From Candidatus Zixiibacteriota bacterium (GTDB lineage Bacteria; Zixibacteria; MSB-5A5; DG-27), in the NCBI GenBank assembly GCA_030605835.1, contig JAUWHO010000029.1:24547-88546 (forward strand): a DNA stretch of 64,000 bases, in the 5' to 3' direction. The translations under genes were made by a program, and so were the position numbers. This document shows, in pieces, positions 1-9,147 of this stretch. The notes under the pieces are model-generated. The model saw nothing but the letters and a program-made list of their open reading frames with translations. It did not search any database and was not told the origin of the DNA. Every line of letters starts with the position of its first letter. Position 1 is the stretch's first letter.

Positions 1-59
1 TTTCTTTTTAGTGTTTTTAGTTTAAGTCAACAGCGCTGAGCAATTCAATGAGTAAGGAG

Positions 60-122
60 GTGATTGTCAAGAGCAATATCTTTCCAAACCCAAACCTATC
101 CACTTCAAACCACAAACCTTAA
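60..122 (+). promoter_or_regulatory. Conserved mRNA leader with extended SD-like sequence and possible 20-codon leader peptide
   Basis: Positions 53-64 read TAAGGAGGTGAT, a 12-base complement of the usual 16S rRNA 3' end, about 90 bases before the real start at 146. A GTG inside this motif opens a 20-codon frame that ends in TAA at 120-122. The second paralogue has the same arrangement at 2470-2532, with identical length, identical ends and a diverged middle. GTG overlaps the SD-like core, so the spacing is poor for initiation. A non-coding ribosome standby site or an RNA structure is an equal alternative. The function is unknown. Confidence 0.4.
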
Positions 123-145
123 GAAACTGCAATTAGGAGGTTTAA

Positions 146-2263
146 ATGTCCAAGAGATTTGCAGTCGCATCAATTCTCTGTCTGGCGGCGGTTTTTCTCG
201 TCTCCAGCACCGTTTTGGCCAAGGTCAAAATCGAGGATGCGATGAAGTTTGAGGTTCTGGCCGATCCCACTTCCCCCCAGATGGATGGCGTCGGCATTCC
301 TCTTAACCCGGGCATGATTCTGACGTCGCCGGGCACCCAGATCGGCATCACCCACTACGATTACCAGACTAACGGTTCTACTGGTAACAGGGTGGCTCTG
401 GATGATCTCGGCGGGGTTCACGTCGACTGGATGAGGTCTCCAGTTTTCTGGGGTTCTGATCGTCAGGTCTATTACAATTTCCGTGATGAGACAGGTGTTT
501 GGGCTTGGCCGGGTGTCGGCACCCAGGTTAGTACCACCGTGGGTGCAGGCTATACCAACGTGAGCGTCCTGGCCGACGGTCGGGCGGTAGCCGCCTACCA
601 CAGCGTCGGAAACGGTCTCTACAACGTCATCGCAATGGATGTTCTGCGTGGTTTCGGATCTTTCACCGAGCTGGATGCCCCCGAATGTCCATCGGCATTC
701 TACTATGTGTGGCCTTACATGACCATCGACCGCAGTGGCCGCATTCACATCGCCGACGCCGAGAACAGCGGCACCGGAACCCCTCAGCAGATTTGCTACA
801 CCAGTTCCGCCGACGAGGGAAACACCTGGACCGACCCGGTATTAGTCGACACCCTGATGGACATCTCTCAGCTTCTCACCTCTTCGAGAGTGTCCGACAA
901 GGTCTGTATCGCCTTCACCCATCCTCGAGACCTGGTCGCCCCTACCCAGTACAACAACGACATTTGCTATTATGAGTCTCTGGATGGAGTGACCTGGAAC
1001 TTCAACGGTGGCATGGTGAACGTCACCAACTACCAGTTCGCAGACACCACCCGGGCTTACACCGACTGCGACGCGGTGTACGACTATAACGACAATCTGC
1101 ACCTGCTCTGGAACACTCCGTATTACGATGAGGGCGGCGGTTTCATTACCGTCGATGCCTGTCTGTTGATGCACTGGTCGCAAGCCACCGGGATAACCAT
1201 GGTTGCCAACACCTGGTGGCCCTCCTCCCCCGGCGCCTGGAACCGCTCCAGCTCCAAGATGTCACTGGGAGTGGACCAGAACAACAACATCTTCGCCCTC
1301 TGGACTCAGTTCACCAGCAGCGACAGGTCTGTTGGCGCCTGGTCCAACGGGGAGCTCTACATCAGCTACTCCACCGACGGTGGTGCCACCTGGAGCACTT
1401 CCCAGAATATCACCAACACTCCCACCCCCGACTGCTGGCCGGGAGAGTGCGACAGCGATCACTGGTCCACCCTAGCGGAGCAAGTCGATGCCAACCTCCA
1501 CATCACCTACATCAACGATAAGGATGCCGGTGGCATTCCTCAGACCGAGGGTGTAGACACCGAGAACCCGGTGATGTATCTGGAGGTTGCCAACCCGATC
1601 TCCGGAGTATCCATGAGCTGCGAGGCCATCACCCCGGTCTTCTGCCGCGGCAAGAACTTCTACTTCTCATTGACCGTCAACAACCAGAGCGGTGGAAACG
1701 TCTCCGGTCAGCTCTCTTTCGCCGGCTATGCTGGCTATGACTGCGACCCGGGGAACACCCTGGTCACCATTCCGAAGGCCAAGAGCTATGCTCCCGGCGT
1801 CACAACGGAGTATTACTTCTTCAAGGTTCCGAACGCCGCTGGGCCGGGTCAGTATAGTGCCTCCATCGGTGGCTCTCTGAGCGGTTTTGACGTGTACTGC
1901 TGTATGAACGTTGACATCGTTCAATGCGTGCCCTGGAAGATTGGCGACAACACCGAGTGGGATTTGGTAGAGGTCGATCGTCCGGAGGTTGAGCTTCCTA
2001 CGTTCACCTCGCTTAGCCAGAACTATCCCAACCCCTTCAACGCCAACACCAGCATCAGCTACACTCTGGCTGAGGCCGGGAATGTGGGCCTCTCGGTTTA
2101 CGACATCTCCGGTCGTCTGGTGGCTAGTCTGGTTGATGGGCATCAGGAGTCTGGCGAGCACACCGCAACCTGGAACGCCTCCGAGTTCTCCAGCGGTGTT
2201 TACTTCTACAAGCTCACAACTGCCGATTACACCGCCACCAAGAAGATGCACCTGCTGAAGTAA
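146..2263 (+). CDS. Secreted beta-propeller (BNR/Asp-box) protein with C-terminal sorting domain
   Basis: A 705-residue exported protein. Residues 1-25 form a signal peptide (MSKR, a hydrophobic core, then LA-K). The body carries Asp-box motifs typical of sialidase-like six-bladed propellers: SADEGNTW, SLDGVTW and STDGGATW. A cysteine-rich segment follows at about 490-610 (MSCE, FCRG, YCCM). The last ~85 residues are a type IX-like sorting/FlgD-Ig domain (SLSQNYPNPFN, GVYFYKL, KKMHLLK). No catalytic residues are recognisable, so the substrate is unknown; it could be a surface-bound or carbohydrate-binding protein. The start is fixed by an AGGAGG box eight bases upstream. It is followed by a tandem paralogue with the same leader and terminator. 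Confidence 0.85.
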   Translation: MSKRFAVASILCLAAVFLVSSTVLAKVKIEDAMKFEVLADPTSPQMDGVGIPLNPGMILTSPGTQIGITHYDYQTNGSTGNRVALDDLGGVHVDWMRSPVFWGSDRQVYYNFRDETGVWAWPGVGTQVSTTVGAGYTNVSVLADGRAVAAYHSVGNGLYNVIAMDVLRGFGSFTELDAPECPSAFYYVWPYMTIDRSGRIHIADAENSGTGTPQQICYTSSADEGNTWTDPVLVDTLMDISQLLTSSRVSDKVCIAFTHPRDLVAPTQYNNDICYYESLDGVTWNFNGGMVNVTNYQFADTTRAYTDCDAVYDYNDNLHLLWNTPYYDEGGGFITVDACLLMHWSQATGITMVANTWWPSSPGAWNRSSSKMSLGVDQNNNIFALWTQFTSSDRSVGAWSNGELYISYSTDGGATWSTSQNITNTPTPDCWPGECDSDHWSTLAEQVDANLHITYINDKDAGGIPQTEGVDTENPVMYLEVANPISGVSMSCEAITPVFCRGKNFYFSLTVNNQSGGNVSGQLSFAGYAGYDCDPGNTLVTIPKAKSYAPGVTTEYYFFKVPNAAGPGQYSASIGGSLSGFDVYCCMNVDIVQCVPWKIGDNTEWDLVEVDRPEVELPTFTSLSQNYPNPFNANTSISYTLAEAGNVGLSVYDISGRLVASLVDGHQESGEHTATWNASEFSSGVYFYKLTTADYTATKKMHLLK

Positions 2264-2316
2264 ATCACAGATTACGTGGAGGCAACGCTGCCTTCACAAA
2301 TCTGACCTCAGACAAA

Positions 2317-2348
2317 AGCCCTCGGGAGAAAACCCGGGGGCTTTTTTC
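2317..2348 (+). terminator. Rho-independent terminator of the first propeller gene
   Basis: The 10-bp stem AGCCCTCGGG/CCCGGGGGCT (one T-G pair) with an AGAAAA loop is followed directly by TTTTTT. The same hairpin ends the paralogue at 4771-4802. Confidence 0.9.
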
Positions 2349-2377
2349 TTGACAAATCGTGTTAGGAGATTTATATT
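2349..2377 (+). promoter_or_regulatory. Sigma-70 promoter of the second propeller gene
   Basis: TTGACA at 2349-2354, a 17-base spacer and TATATT at 2372-2377. It lies immediately after the preceding terminator, so the second gene has its own transcript with a leader of about 170 bases. Confidence 0.85.
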
Positions 2378-2469
2378 GATAGTGAGCACTGAGAAAACTC
2401 TTTTTGATCTTCTTCCTGTGGGTGCTTTTTAAGTTCAGCTCGCGCATTTGATACGTTATTAATGAGGAG

Positions 2470-2532
2470 GTGATTGTCAAAGGGGATATCTTTCTGAGCA
2501 CAAATCCATCCCCTTCAAACCACAAACCTTAA
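2470..2532 (+). promoter_or_regulatory. Second copy of the conserved leader (possible 20-codon peptide)
   Basis: Same layout as 60-122: GAGGAGGTGATTGTC, a 63-base GTG-to-TAA frame without indels, then the AGGAGG box of the main gene. The first ~12 and last ~20 bases match the first copy almost exactly while the middle differs. This shows selection or recent conversion on the ends. Function unknown. Confidence 0.4.
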
Positions 2533-2554
2533 AAAACGCAATTAGGAGGTTTAA

Positions 2555-4714
2555 ATGTCTAAGAGATTAACAGTCGTATCAATTCTCTGTCTGGTGGCCG
2601 TTTTTCTGATTTCCGGTTCGGCTCTCGCCGGAGAAGTAGACAAAGCCAGAATTTCTGACATGACGGATGCCGCCGGAGGTTTGGCCGACCTTATCTCTCC
2701 GCCAGCCGGTGCCAGCCATACCATCCCTCTGAATCCAGGTCAGGTCTTGACTTCACCTGGTTACATGGTCGGCACCACTCATTACGATATGCAGACTAAC
2801 GCTTCGACCGGTAATCGCATCGTCAAGGACGCCTCCGGCAACATCCACGTCTGCTGGATGAACGGGGTCAATCAGGTGTCCGGCAACCGTTGGATCTACT
2901 ACAACTTCCGGGATGCCGCCTCCGGCTTCTGGAACTGGACCACCACCGGGACCCAGGTGAATCCTCCTCCCCAGGGAGATGGTTACACTAATCTGGACGT
3001 CCGCAGCGGTGGTGAAGCCGTAATCACCTACCACAGCATCGTTGATGCAGACTGGACGGTGGTTTCGGCTGACCTTCTGCCCGGTTTCGGACAATTCACC
3101 GAATATGACGTCCCCGATATCCTTTCGAACCCGGAGATGGAATGCATCTGGTCTTATGTCGCCGTTGACCGCCAGGATCGCATCCAGATCGTAGCTCACG
3201 AATACATCAGTGCAGGCGGGGAGCCCAAACGGCTGATGTATACACGCTCAGATGATGGCGGTCGCACCTGGCCCGACCCAGTGATCGTGGATACTCTTCA
3301 CAGCATTGCTGGAATAATTGTGGCCTCCTCGGTGGACGACAAGGTTGCTATAGTCTATGGTCATCATACTGTCAATCCCGACGTCCGCCACGACCTCTAT
3401 TATGTTGAGTCGGAGGATGGCATCACCTGGGACTGGAACAATAAGGTCAACGTCACCAACTTTTACACCAACCCTAGCCTTGACAGCACCGTAGCTTACC
3501 AGGACAACGACGCCGTTTATGACAAGGACGGAAACCTGCACATCGTCTGGATCGGGACTCACTGGGCTAGCGGCGGGGGTTGGTATTACCATTCTTATTT
3601 AATGCACTGGAGCGAAGCTACCGGAATCACCGAGATCGCCGAGCATCCCCAGCATGATTTCACCAGCTGCTCGCCTGGCGATCATAACCTAGCTTTCGCC
3701 AAGCTGAGTATAGCCTGCGATTCCGACAACAACCTCTTTGTGATCGCCACCCGCTTTGACAACCAGGATTGTTCCGTGGGCGGTTACGCCAATGGGGAAA
3801 TTTACGGCACTGGCTCCCGCGATGGTGGCGCCACTTGGGGGGATGTAGTGAACTTGACCAACTCCCCGACTCCCGACTGCTGGCCCGGAGAGTGCGACAG
3901 CGACCACTGGTCCAGCCTGGCAGAAATGGTGGATGACTCCCTCTACATTCTATACATCAATGACAAGGACGCCGGCGGCGCTCCCCGGCCAGAAGGGGTC
4001 GCCACCGAAAACCCGGTAATGTATTACGCTTTTGACAAAGATGCGCTTCTACCAGCCGGGGTCTCTATGAGCTGCAAGACCTTCCCGGCTTTCTGCCGTG
4101 GCTCCGAATTCCTCTTCAGGCTGATCGTCAGGAATGAGAGCCCGGGGAATGTCTCCGGGACTCTGACTTTCAGCGCCTACTCTGACCATTACTGCGACCC
4201 AGCGAATCTGCTGGTCAGCATCCCGCGGAATAAGACCTTCGCTCCTGGTACAACCGTCAGCTACTATGGCTTCGAGATCCCCAATCAGATCAGCACCGGT
4301 CCGTACAGCGCCTCAGTCGGGGGTGCCCTCGGAGGCTCTGACGTCTACTGTTGCATGAACACCAACATCATCCGGTGTTCCCCTTGGAGATCGGAAGATC
4401 ATACCGCCTGGGAGCTGGTTGAAGTTGACCGAGCTGACTTCGAGCTTCCTACGTTCACCTCGCTTAGCCAGAACTATCCCAACCCCTTCAACGCCAACAC
4501 CAGCATCAGTTACACGCTGGCTGAGGCCGGGAACGTGAACCTCTCGGTTTACGACATCTCCGGTCGTCTGGTGGCTACCTTGGTTGATGGGCATCAGGTG
4601 TCTGGCGAGCACACCGCAACCTGGAGCGCCTCCGAGTTCTCCAGCGGTGTTTACTTCTACAAGCTCACCACTGCAGATTACACTGCCACCAAGAAAATGC
4701 ACCTGCTGAAGTAG
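2555..4714 (+). CDS. Secreted beta-propeller protein, tandem paralogue, with C-terminal sorting domain
   Basis: A 719-residue paralogue of the gene at 146-2263. It has a signal peptide (MSKRLTVVSILCLVAVFLI...ALA), Asp-box motifs SDDGGRTW, SEDGITW and SRDGGATW, and the same cysteine-rich module (MSCK, FCRG, YCCM). It ends with the same sorting domain (SLSQNYPNPFN...KKMHLLK). The passenger part is clearly diverged, but the last ~260 bases are almost identical to the first copy. The start follows AGGAGG at eight bases. It has its own promoter and terminator. It is probably displayed on the cell surface; the ligand is unknown. Confidence 0.85.
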   Translation: MSKRLTVVSILCLVAVFLISGSALAGEVDKARISDMTDAAGGLADLISPPAGASHTIPLNPGQVLTSPGYMVGTTHYDMQTNASTGNRIVKDASGNIHVCWMNGVNQVSGNRWIYYNFRDAASGFWNWTTTGTQVNPPPQGDGYTNLDVRSGGEAVITYHSIVDADWTVVSADLLPGFGQFTEYDVPDILSNPEMECIWSYVAVDRQDRIQIVAHEYISAGGEPKRLMYTRSDDGGRTWPDPVIVDTLHSIAGIIVASSVDDKVAIVYGHHTVNPDVRHDLYYVESEDGITWDWNNKVNVTNFYTNPSLDSTVAYQDNDAVYDKDGNLHIVWIGTHWASGGGWYYHSYLMHWSEATGITEIAEHPQHDFTSCSPGDHNLAFAKLSIACDSDNNLFVIATRFDNQDCSVGGYANGEIYGTGSRDGGATWGDVVNLTNSPTPDCWPGECDSDHWSSLAEMVDDSLYILYINDKDAGGAPRPEGVATENPVMYYAFDKDALLPAGVSMSCKTFPAFCRGSEFLFRLIVRNESPGNVSGTLTFSAYSDHYCDPANLLVSIPRNKTFAPGTTVSYYGFEIPNQISTGPYSASVGGALGGSDVYCCMNTNIIRCSPWRSEDHTAWELVEVDRADFELPTFTSLSQNYPNPFNANTSISYTLAEAGNVNLSVYDISGRLVATLVDGHQVSGEHTATWSASEFSSGVYFYKLTTADYTATKKMHLLK

Positions 4715-4770
4715 ACCACAGATTACGTGGAGGTGACCCATTCACCCCACGAAATTTGAGGCTAAATCAA

Positions 4771-4802
4771 AGCCCTCGGGAGAAAACCCGGGGGCTTTTT
4801 TT
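4771..4802 (+). terminator. Rho-independent terminator of the second propeller gene
   Basis: The same 10-bp stem and AGAAAA loop as at 2317-2348, followed by seven T. Confidence 0.9.
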
Positions 4803-5101
4803 GCTGAAGTTCGGCTGAAGGACCACTATATCGAGCCCCGGAAAGTCTACAGGGAGGGCAAAGTCAAAGATGGCCTAGGAGATTACAGGGAATTGTGCAA
4901 AGATTACAGAAGAGCTGGACTACTACAAAGAAGGTAAAAAGGTATCTCGGAAAGGAGCGAAGGAGCCTCCATAGATAGCTCAGGTAGTGAGCTCGAAAAA
5001 TAAGGGATAAGAAACAGGGAAACGGAGTCCCTGGCCTCGTCCACCCACCGGGGCCTTTATTGGTTCACGGTTCACAGTTCACGGAAGAACCCTGTGTCCT
5101 G
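4803..5101. other. Intergenic region with 7-base tandem repeat
   Basis: There is no convincing gene. An open frame without a start codon (about 4804-4940) reads protein-like (VYREGKVKDG, DYRELCKDYR) and may be a gene relic. At 5063-5083 three 7-base units stand in tandem: GTTCACG, GTTCACA, GTTCACG. Both flanking genes point toward this region. Confidence 0.4.
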
Positions 5102-6388
5102 TCACCTGTTCCCTTTCCTGTAGATTATCTCGCGCCGGGCAACCCCGGTGGAGATGAGTCCAACCTTGACGCCGACTAAATCCTCTATGAAGGAGACGTA
5201 AGCCTTCGCTTTCTGGGGCAATTCCTCCCAGGAGGTCAGGCCGGAGGTCTGCGACTGCCAGCCGGGAAGGGACTGGTAGAGCGGCTTGAAATTCTCCCAA
5301 CAGCTCAAATCTTCAGGAAAGCGATCCGTTTGGATACCGTTAATCTGGTAGGAGATGCAAACATTTATCTCCGAAAATTCGTCCAGGACGTCCAACTTGG
5401 TCAGCGCCAGTTTGTTTGCCCCGTTGATCCGAGTAGTGTATTTCAAGGCCACCAAATCCAGCCATCCGCAGCGACGAGGACGCCCGGTGGTTGCCCCGAA
5501 CTCGTTTCCCCTCTTCCTTAACCCCTCTCCAATCTGGCCAGTCTCTTCCGTTGGGAAGGGCCCGTTGCCCACCCTGGTATTGTAAGCCTTGGCTATTCCG
5601 ATGGTCTCGTGAAGCGCCACCGGGGGGATGCCCAGCCCGGTGAAAATCCCTCCCACCGAGGTGTTGGAGGAGGTGGTGTAAGGATAGGTACCGAAATCGA
5701 CATCTAAGAGAGCACCCTGGGCGCCTTCAAACAGGATGTTCTTTTTCTCCTTGATCGCCTCCAGAAGTAGAGTTGAGGTGTCACACAAAAGAGGAATCAA
5801 TCTCTCCTTGTAAGAAAGCAGGTGGTTCAACAGATAATCTCTGTCGAAGGCCTTTTTGTCTTCGGACCTATCCGCAAAATCTTCCTTGAAGCTCAAAGTG
5901 AGATTTAGTTTCCTCTCCAGCGTCCCCCGGTCGAAGATGTCCGAGACCCGAATGCCGAGGCGGTTCACCTTGTCCACGTATGCAGGACCTATCCCGCGAG
6001 ATGTCGTCCCAAGAGCTTCATCCCCCTTGTCAGAGTCTTGAAGGCGGTCAATCATCTTGTGATAGGGCAAGACCAGATTCGCCTTTCCGGAGAGAAAGAG
6101 CCTGCCGGTCAGATCGTATCCCCTGGCTTTCAGCTCCTCCACCTCCCGGAAAAGTTGCTCTAAGTCCACCACCACCCCGTTGCCAATGACACATACCTTC
6201 CCCGGGTGCAGAGCGCCGGAGGGAAGAAGGTGAAGGATGAACTGCTCCTTTCCAAAAACGACAGTATGTCCGGCATTGGCGCCACCCTGAAAACGGGCGA
6301 TGATATCGGCCTTTTCCGCCAGGAGGTCAACTATTTTCCCCTTCCCCTCATCTCCCCACTGAGCTCCTAAGACCGCGATGTTTGGCAT
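5102..6388 (-). CDS. purA: Adenylosuccinate synthetase
   Basis: A 428-residue PurA that joins IMP and aspartate with GTP hydrolysis in AMP synthesis; cytoplasmic. The N-terminal GAQWGDEGKGKIVDLLA P-loop is diagnostic. NAGHTVVFG, GTTSRGIGPAY, EGAQGALLDVDFGTYP and TTGRPRRCGW all match the family, and the length is normal. The start is the ATG before PNIAVLG, with GGAGA upstream. engB lies ten bases upstream in the same direction, so the two are probably co-transcribed. Confidence 0.97.
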   Translation of the reverse strand: MPNIAVLGAQWGDEGKGKIVDLLAEKADIIARFQGGANAGHTVVFGKEQFILHLLPSGALHPGKVCVIGNGVVVDLEQLFREVEELKARGYDLTGRLFLSGKANLVLPYHKMIDRLQDSDKGDEALGTTSRGIGPAYVDKVNRLGIRVSDIFDRGTLERKLNLTLSFKEDFADRSEDKKAFDRDYLLNHLLSYKERLIPLLCDTSTLLLEAIKEKKNILFEGAQGALLDVDFGTYPYTTSSNTSVGGIFTGLGIPPVALHETIGIAKAYNTRVGNGPFPTEETGQIGEGLRKRGNEFGATTGRPRRCGWLDLVALKYTTRINGANKLALTKLDVLDEFSEINVCISYQINGIQTDRFPEDLSCWENFKPLYQSLPGWQSQTSGLTSWEELPQKAKAYVSFIEDLVGVKVGLISTGVARREIIYRKGNR

Positions 6389-6398
6389 TGGCTCTCCT

Positions 6399-7010
6399 TT
6401 ATCTTTTCGAAAGGGTCTTGGCGTAAGTTAGCTGCGCCTCCATCCACCTTAGAATCTCCCTTTTACCCTCTCCCGTAACAATTGAGAAGAAGATCTTGTC
6501 CAATGGGCCGTAAAGCTCATCCTTCTCAAGCTCCCTTGTGAACTCGGCTCGGGATCGATTCGTCAGTTTGTCCACTTTGGTCAAGGCCACTAACACTCTC
6601 ACCCCCAAATCTTGCAGATACTCAGTGAGCTGGCGATCAAGAGGCGTGGGGGGATGACGACTGTCGATGATGTGCACCAGCCCGGCCAGATATTCTGAAT
6701 CTTCAAGGTAGTTGCTCACCAGCTCCGCCCAAGCCTTCTTGAGGGATTTCGGGGCCTTGGCATAACCGTAACCGGGAAGGTCAACGAGATAGAAACCTTC
6801 GTTTATCAGAAAGTAGTTCAGACACCGGGTCTTACCCGGAGTGGAGGAGACCTTCGCCAAGCTTTTCCGTCCCACCAATCGATTCAACAGCGAGGATTTG
6901 CCGACGTTGGAACGACCGGCGACGGCCATCTCCGGAAGTCTCCGTTTAGGCAGCTTGTCGAGGCTGTAAACAGACGTTACAAACTCGGCGTTTTTGATCT
7001 CAAGGGACAT
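6399..7010 (-). CDS. engB: Ribosome biogenesis GTP-binding protein EngB/YsxC
   Basis: A 203-residue GTPase needed for late assembly of the large ribosomal subunit. G1 is GRSNVGKSS (about residues 31-39), G2 lies in STPGKT, G3 is DLPGYGYAKAP and G4 is TKVDK. A single GTPase domain at the usual length of about 200. It sits just upstream of purA and downstream of clpX on the same strand. The gap to clpX (7011-7146) holds a 7-bp dyad (7052-7058 with 7069-7075) but no gene. Confidence 0.95.
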   Translation of the reverse strand: MSLEIKNAEFVTSVYSLDKLPKRRLPEMAVAGRSNVGKSSLLNRLVGRKSLAKVSSTPGKTRCLNYFLINEGFYLVDLPGYGYAKAPKSLKKAWAELVSNYLEDSEYLAGLVHIIDSRHPPTPLDRQLTEYLQDLGVRVLVALTKVDKLTNRSRAEFTRELEKDELYGPLDKIFFSIVTGEGKREILRWMEAQLTYAKTLSKR

Positions 7011-7146
7011 TGAAGGTTCCGGTGCTGTCGAATGCCCACGTTGGACAGCTTGCGTCAGATGTGGGCAGCTGACGCCACCTCAAAGAATAGGGCACAAAAG
7101 ACAGGAGACCGGAAACAGGGAATTGCCGGTGAACTGTGATCTATCC

Positions 7147-8406
7147 TCACGCCCTCTTTCTCTTCAAATCCTCTACCATTATGTAAGTGGGAGGCTGTCC
7201 CCGCGAAACAACTTCAGGAGTTATAATGCACTCCGCAATCCCCTGCTGAGAGGGTAGCTGAAACATGATATCCCGCATCGCCACCTCTAAGATACTTCTC
7301 AAGGCTCGTGCTCCTATCTCCCGCTTCAAAGCCAGATCCACAGCCGTATCCAAAGCATCTTCGGTGAAGGTCAACCTCACTCCCTCCAGCTCGAAGAATT
7401 TCTGATACTGCTTGACTAATGCGTTTTTCGGCTCTGTTAAGATCTTGAACAGGGCCTCTTTGTCGAGAGCATCCAGGGCGCTGACCACCGGCAGTCGACC
7501 GATGATCTCGGGAATAAGCCCGAACTTCAGAAGATCTCCCGGCTCCACGCAAGATAACACCTGCCCGATGGACATATCCTTGAGAGCCGACTCCGCTTGA
7601 AAGCCGATGACCTTCTTGCCTAAGCGACGCTGGATTATTTTCTCCAATCCGTCGAAGGAGCCACCACAGAGGAAGAGGATATTCTTGGTGTTGATGTTGA
7701 TCAGGGGTTGTTCGGGATGTTTGCGCCCGCCTCGTGGTGGCACCGCCGCGATCGTCCCCTCCAAAATCTTTAAAAGCCCCTGCTGGACTCCCTCCCCGGA
7801 GACATCTCTGGTTATGGTGGGATTGGCATCCTTGCGCGCAATCTTGTCCAGCTCGTCGATGTAGGCGATTCCCCGCTCCGCGAAGGCAACATTGTAGTCG
7901 GCGGCCTGCAGCAGCCGCACCAGGATGTTCTCGACATCCTCCCCGACATAGCCGGCCTCGGTGAGAACGGTGGCATCGGCAATGGTGAAGGGAACCTTGA
8001 GTAATCGTGCCAGAGTCTGTGCCAGGAGGGTCTTACCGGTCCCGGTGGGTCCCAGAAGGAGGATGTTGGACTTCTCCAGTTCGACCTCATCTTCCTTTTC
8101 GGGGGGATTCAGGATCCTCTTGTAATGGTTGTAAACCGCAACCGCAATGGTCTTTTTGGCAAGCTCCTGCCCGATGACATACTGGTCTAAAAAGGCCTTA
8201 ATCTCCACCGGCGTGGGCACAACTTTCAGGTGCTCGCTGATGGAGCCGATCTTCTCCGTCTGAACTACCTGGTTTAAGGTTTCGACGCAGAAAGAACATA
8301 TTGCCGCCCTGGAGGAGGCGAAAAGCCTCTCGGTGCGGCTCTGAGGACGCCCACAGAAGTAACATTCCCCGATCGGCTCTTCGCGGTCATTTTTGCTATT
8401 GGACAT
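7147..8406 (-). CDS. clpX: ATP-dependent Clp protease ATP-binding subunit ClpX
   Basis: A 419-residue AAA+ unfoldase that feeds substrates to ClpP. An N-terminal C4 zinc finger (CYFCGRPQ...CSFC) is followed by Walker A GPTGTGKT, the pore loop GYVGEDVE, Walker [10 protein letters not shown] and the sensor region. The length is normal for ClpX. It lies 43 bases downstream of clpP in the conserved order clpP-clpX. Confidence 0.97.
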   Translation of the reverse strand: MSNSKNDREEPIGECYFCGRPQSRTERLFASSRAAICSFCVETLNQVVQTEKIGSISEHLKVVPTPVEIKAFLDQYVIGQELAKKTIAVAVYNHYKRILNPPEKEDEVELEKSNILLLGPTGTGKTLLAQTLARLLKVPFTIADATVLTEAGYVGEDVENILVRLLQAADYNVAFAERGIAYIDELDKIARKDANPTITRDVSGEGVQQGLLKILEGTIAAVPPRGGRKHPEQPLININTKNILFLCGGSFDGLEKIIQRRLGKKVIGFQAESALKDMSIGQVLSCVEPGDLLKFGLIPEIIGRLPVVSALDALDKEALFKILTEPKNALVKQYQKFFELEGVRLTFTEDALDTAVDLALKREIGARALRSILEVAMRDIMFQLPSQQGIAECIITPEVVSRGQPPTYIMVEDLKRKRA

Positions 8407-8449
8407 AGGACCAGTTTACCTGCAGTCGATCGGAAGCGAAAGTAAGAAG

Positions 8450-9073
8450 CTAGCTTTCCCTCTTGACATATACCTCATCCACCAGGCCGTAAGCCTTGGC
8501 CTCTTCGGCGGACATGAAGAAGTTGCGATCGGTATCTTTTTCGATCTTCTCTATCGGCTGGCCGGTATGCTTGGAGAGGATTTCGTTGATACGTCTTTTC
8601 ACCTCCAGCATCTCCTTGGCGTGGATCTCGATGTCGGAAACCTGTCCCTGCACCCCACCCCAGGGCTGGTGAATCAGAATCCGGGCATTGGGGAGGGCCG
8701 CCCTCTTCCCCTTGGCACCTGCCGCCAACAGAAGCGCCCCCATGCTTGCCGCCAATCCCACGCAAGTGGTGGCCACATCTGGCTTGATAAACTGGATGGT
8801 GTCGTAAATTGCCATGCCTGCGGTCACGGTCCCCCCGGGCGAGTTGACGTAGAGAAAAACATCCTTTTCGGGCTCTTCGGCCTCCAAAAATAGAAGCTGG
8901 GCAATAATCAGATTGGCGACATTATCGTCGATGGGAGTGCCCACAAAGACAATGCGGTCCTTCAGAAGCCGGGAGTAAATATCGTAAGCTCTCTCCACTC
9001 TCCCGCTCTGTTCCACGACCATCGGTATTAGAGGCATATCAATCTCCTGCTGTTTTATGTTCAGTTCGCTCAT
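8450..9073 (-). CDS. clpP: ATP-dependent Clp protease proteolytic subunit
   Basis: A 207-residue serine peptidase that forms the ClpP barrel and partners ClpX. The catalytic serine lies in [14 protein letters not shown], the histidine in ILIHQPWGG and the aspartate in [11 protein letters not shown]. No long propeptide is present. Usually tig lies directly upstream; here a nuclease-like gene (9148-10194) separates the two. Confidence 0.97.
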   Translation of the reverse strand: MSELNIKQQEIDMPLIPMVVEQSGRVERAYDIYSRLLKDRIVFVGTPIDDNVANLIIAQLLFLEAEEPEKDVFLYVNSPGGTVTAGMAIYDTIQFIKPDVATTCVGLAASMGALLLAAGAKGKRAALPNARILIHQPWGGVQGQVSDIEIHAKEMLEVKRRINEILSKHTGQPIEKIEKDTDRNFFMSAEEAKAYGLVDEVYVKRES

Positions 9074-9147
9074 TCAACATCCTGCGCGTATCCGACGTGG
9101 CCGGGACAATTTGCGCCAGCAGTTAAGCTCGAACCAGATACACACCA

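Noticed and set aside
4804..4940. Protein-like frame VYREGKVKDG...DYRELCKDYR
   Set aside because: No start codon and it begins in the terminator T-run; kept only as an intergenic note.
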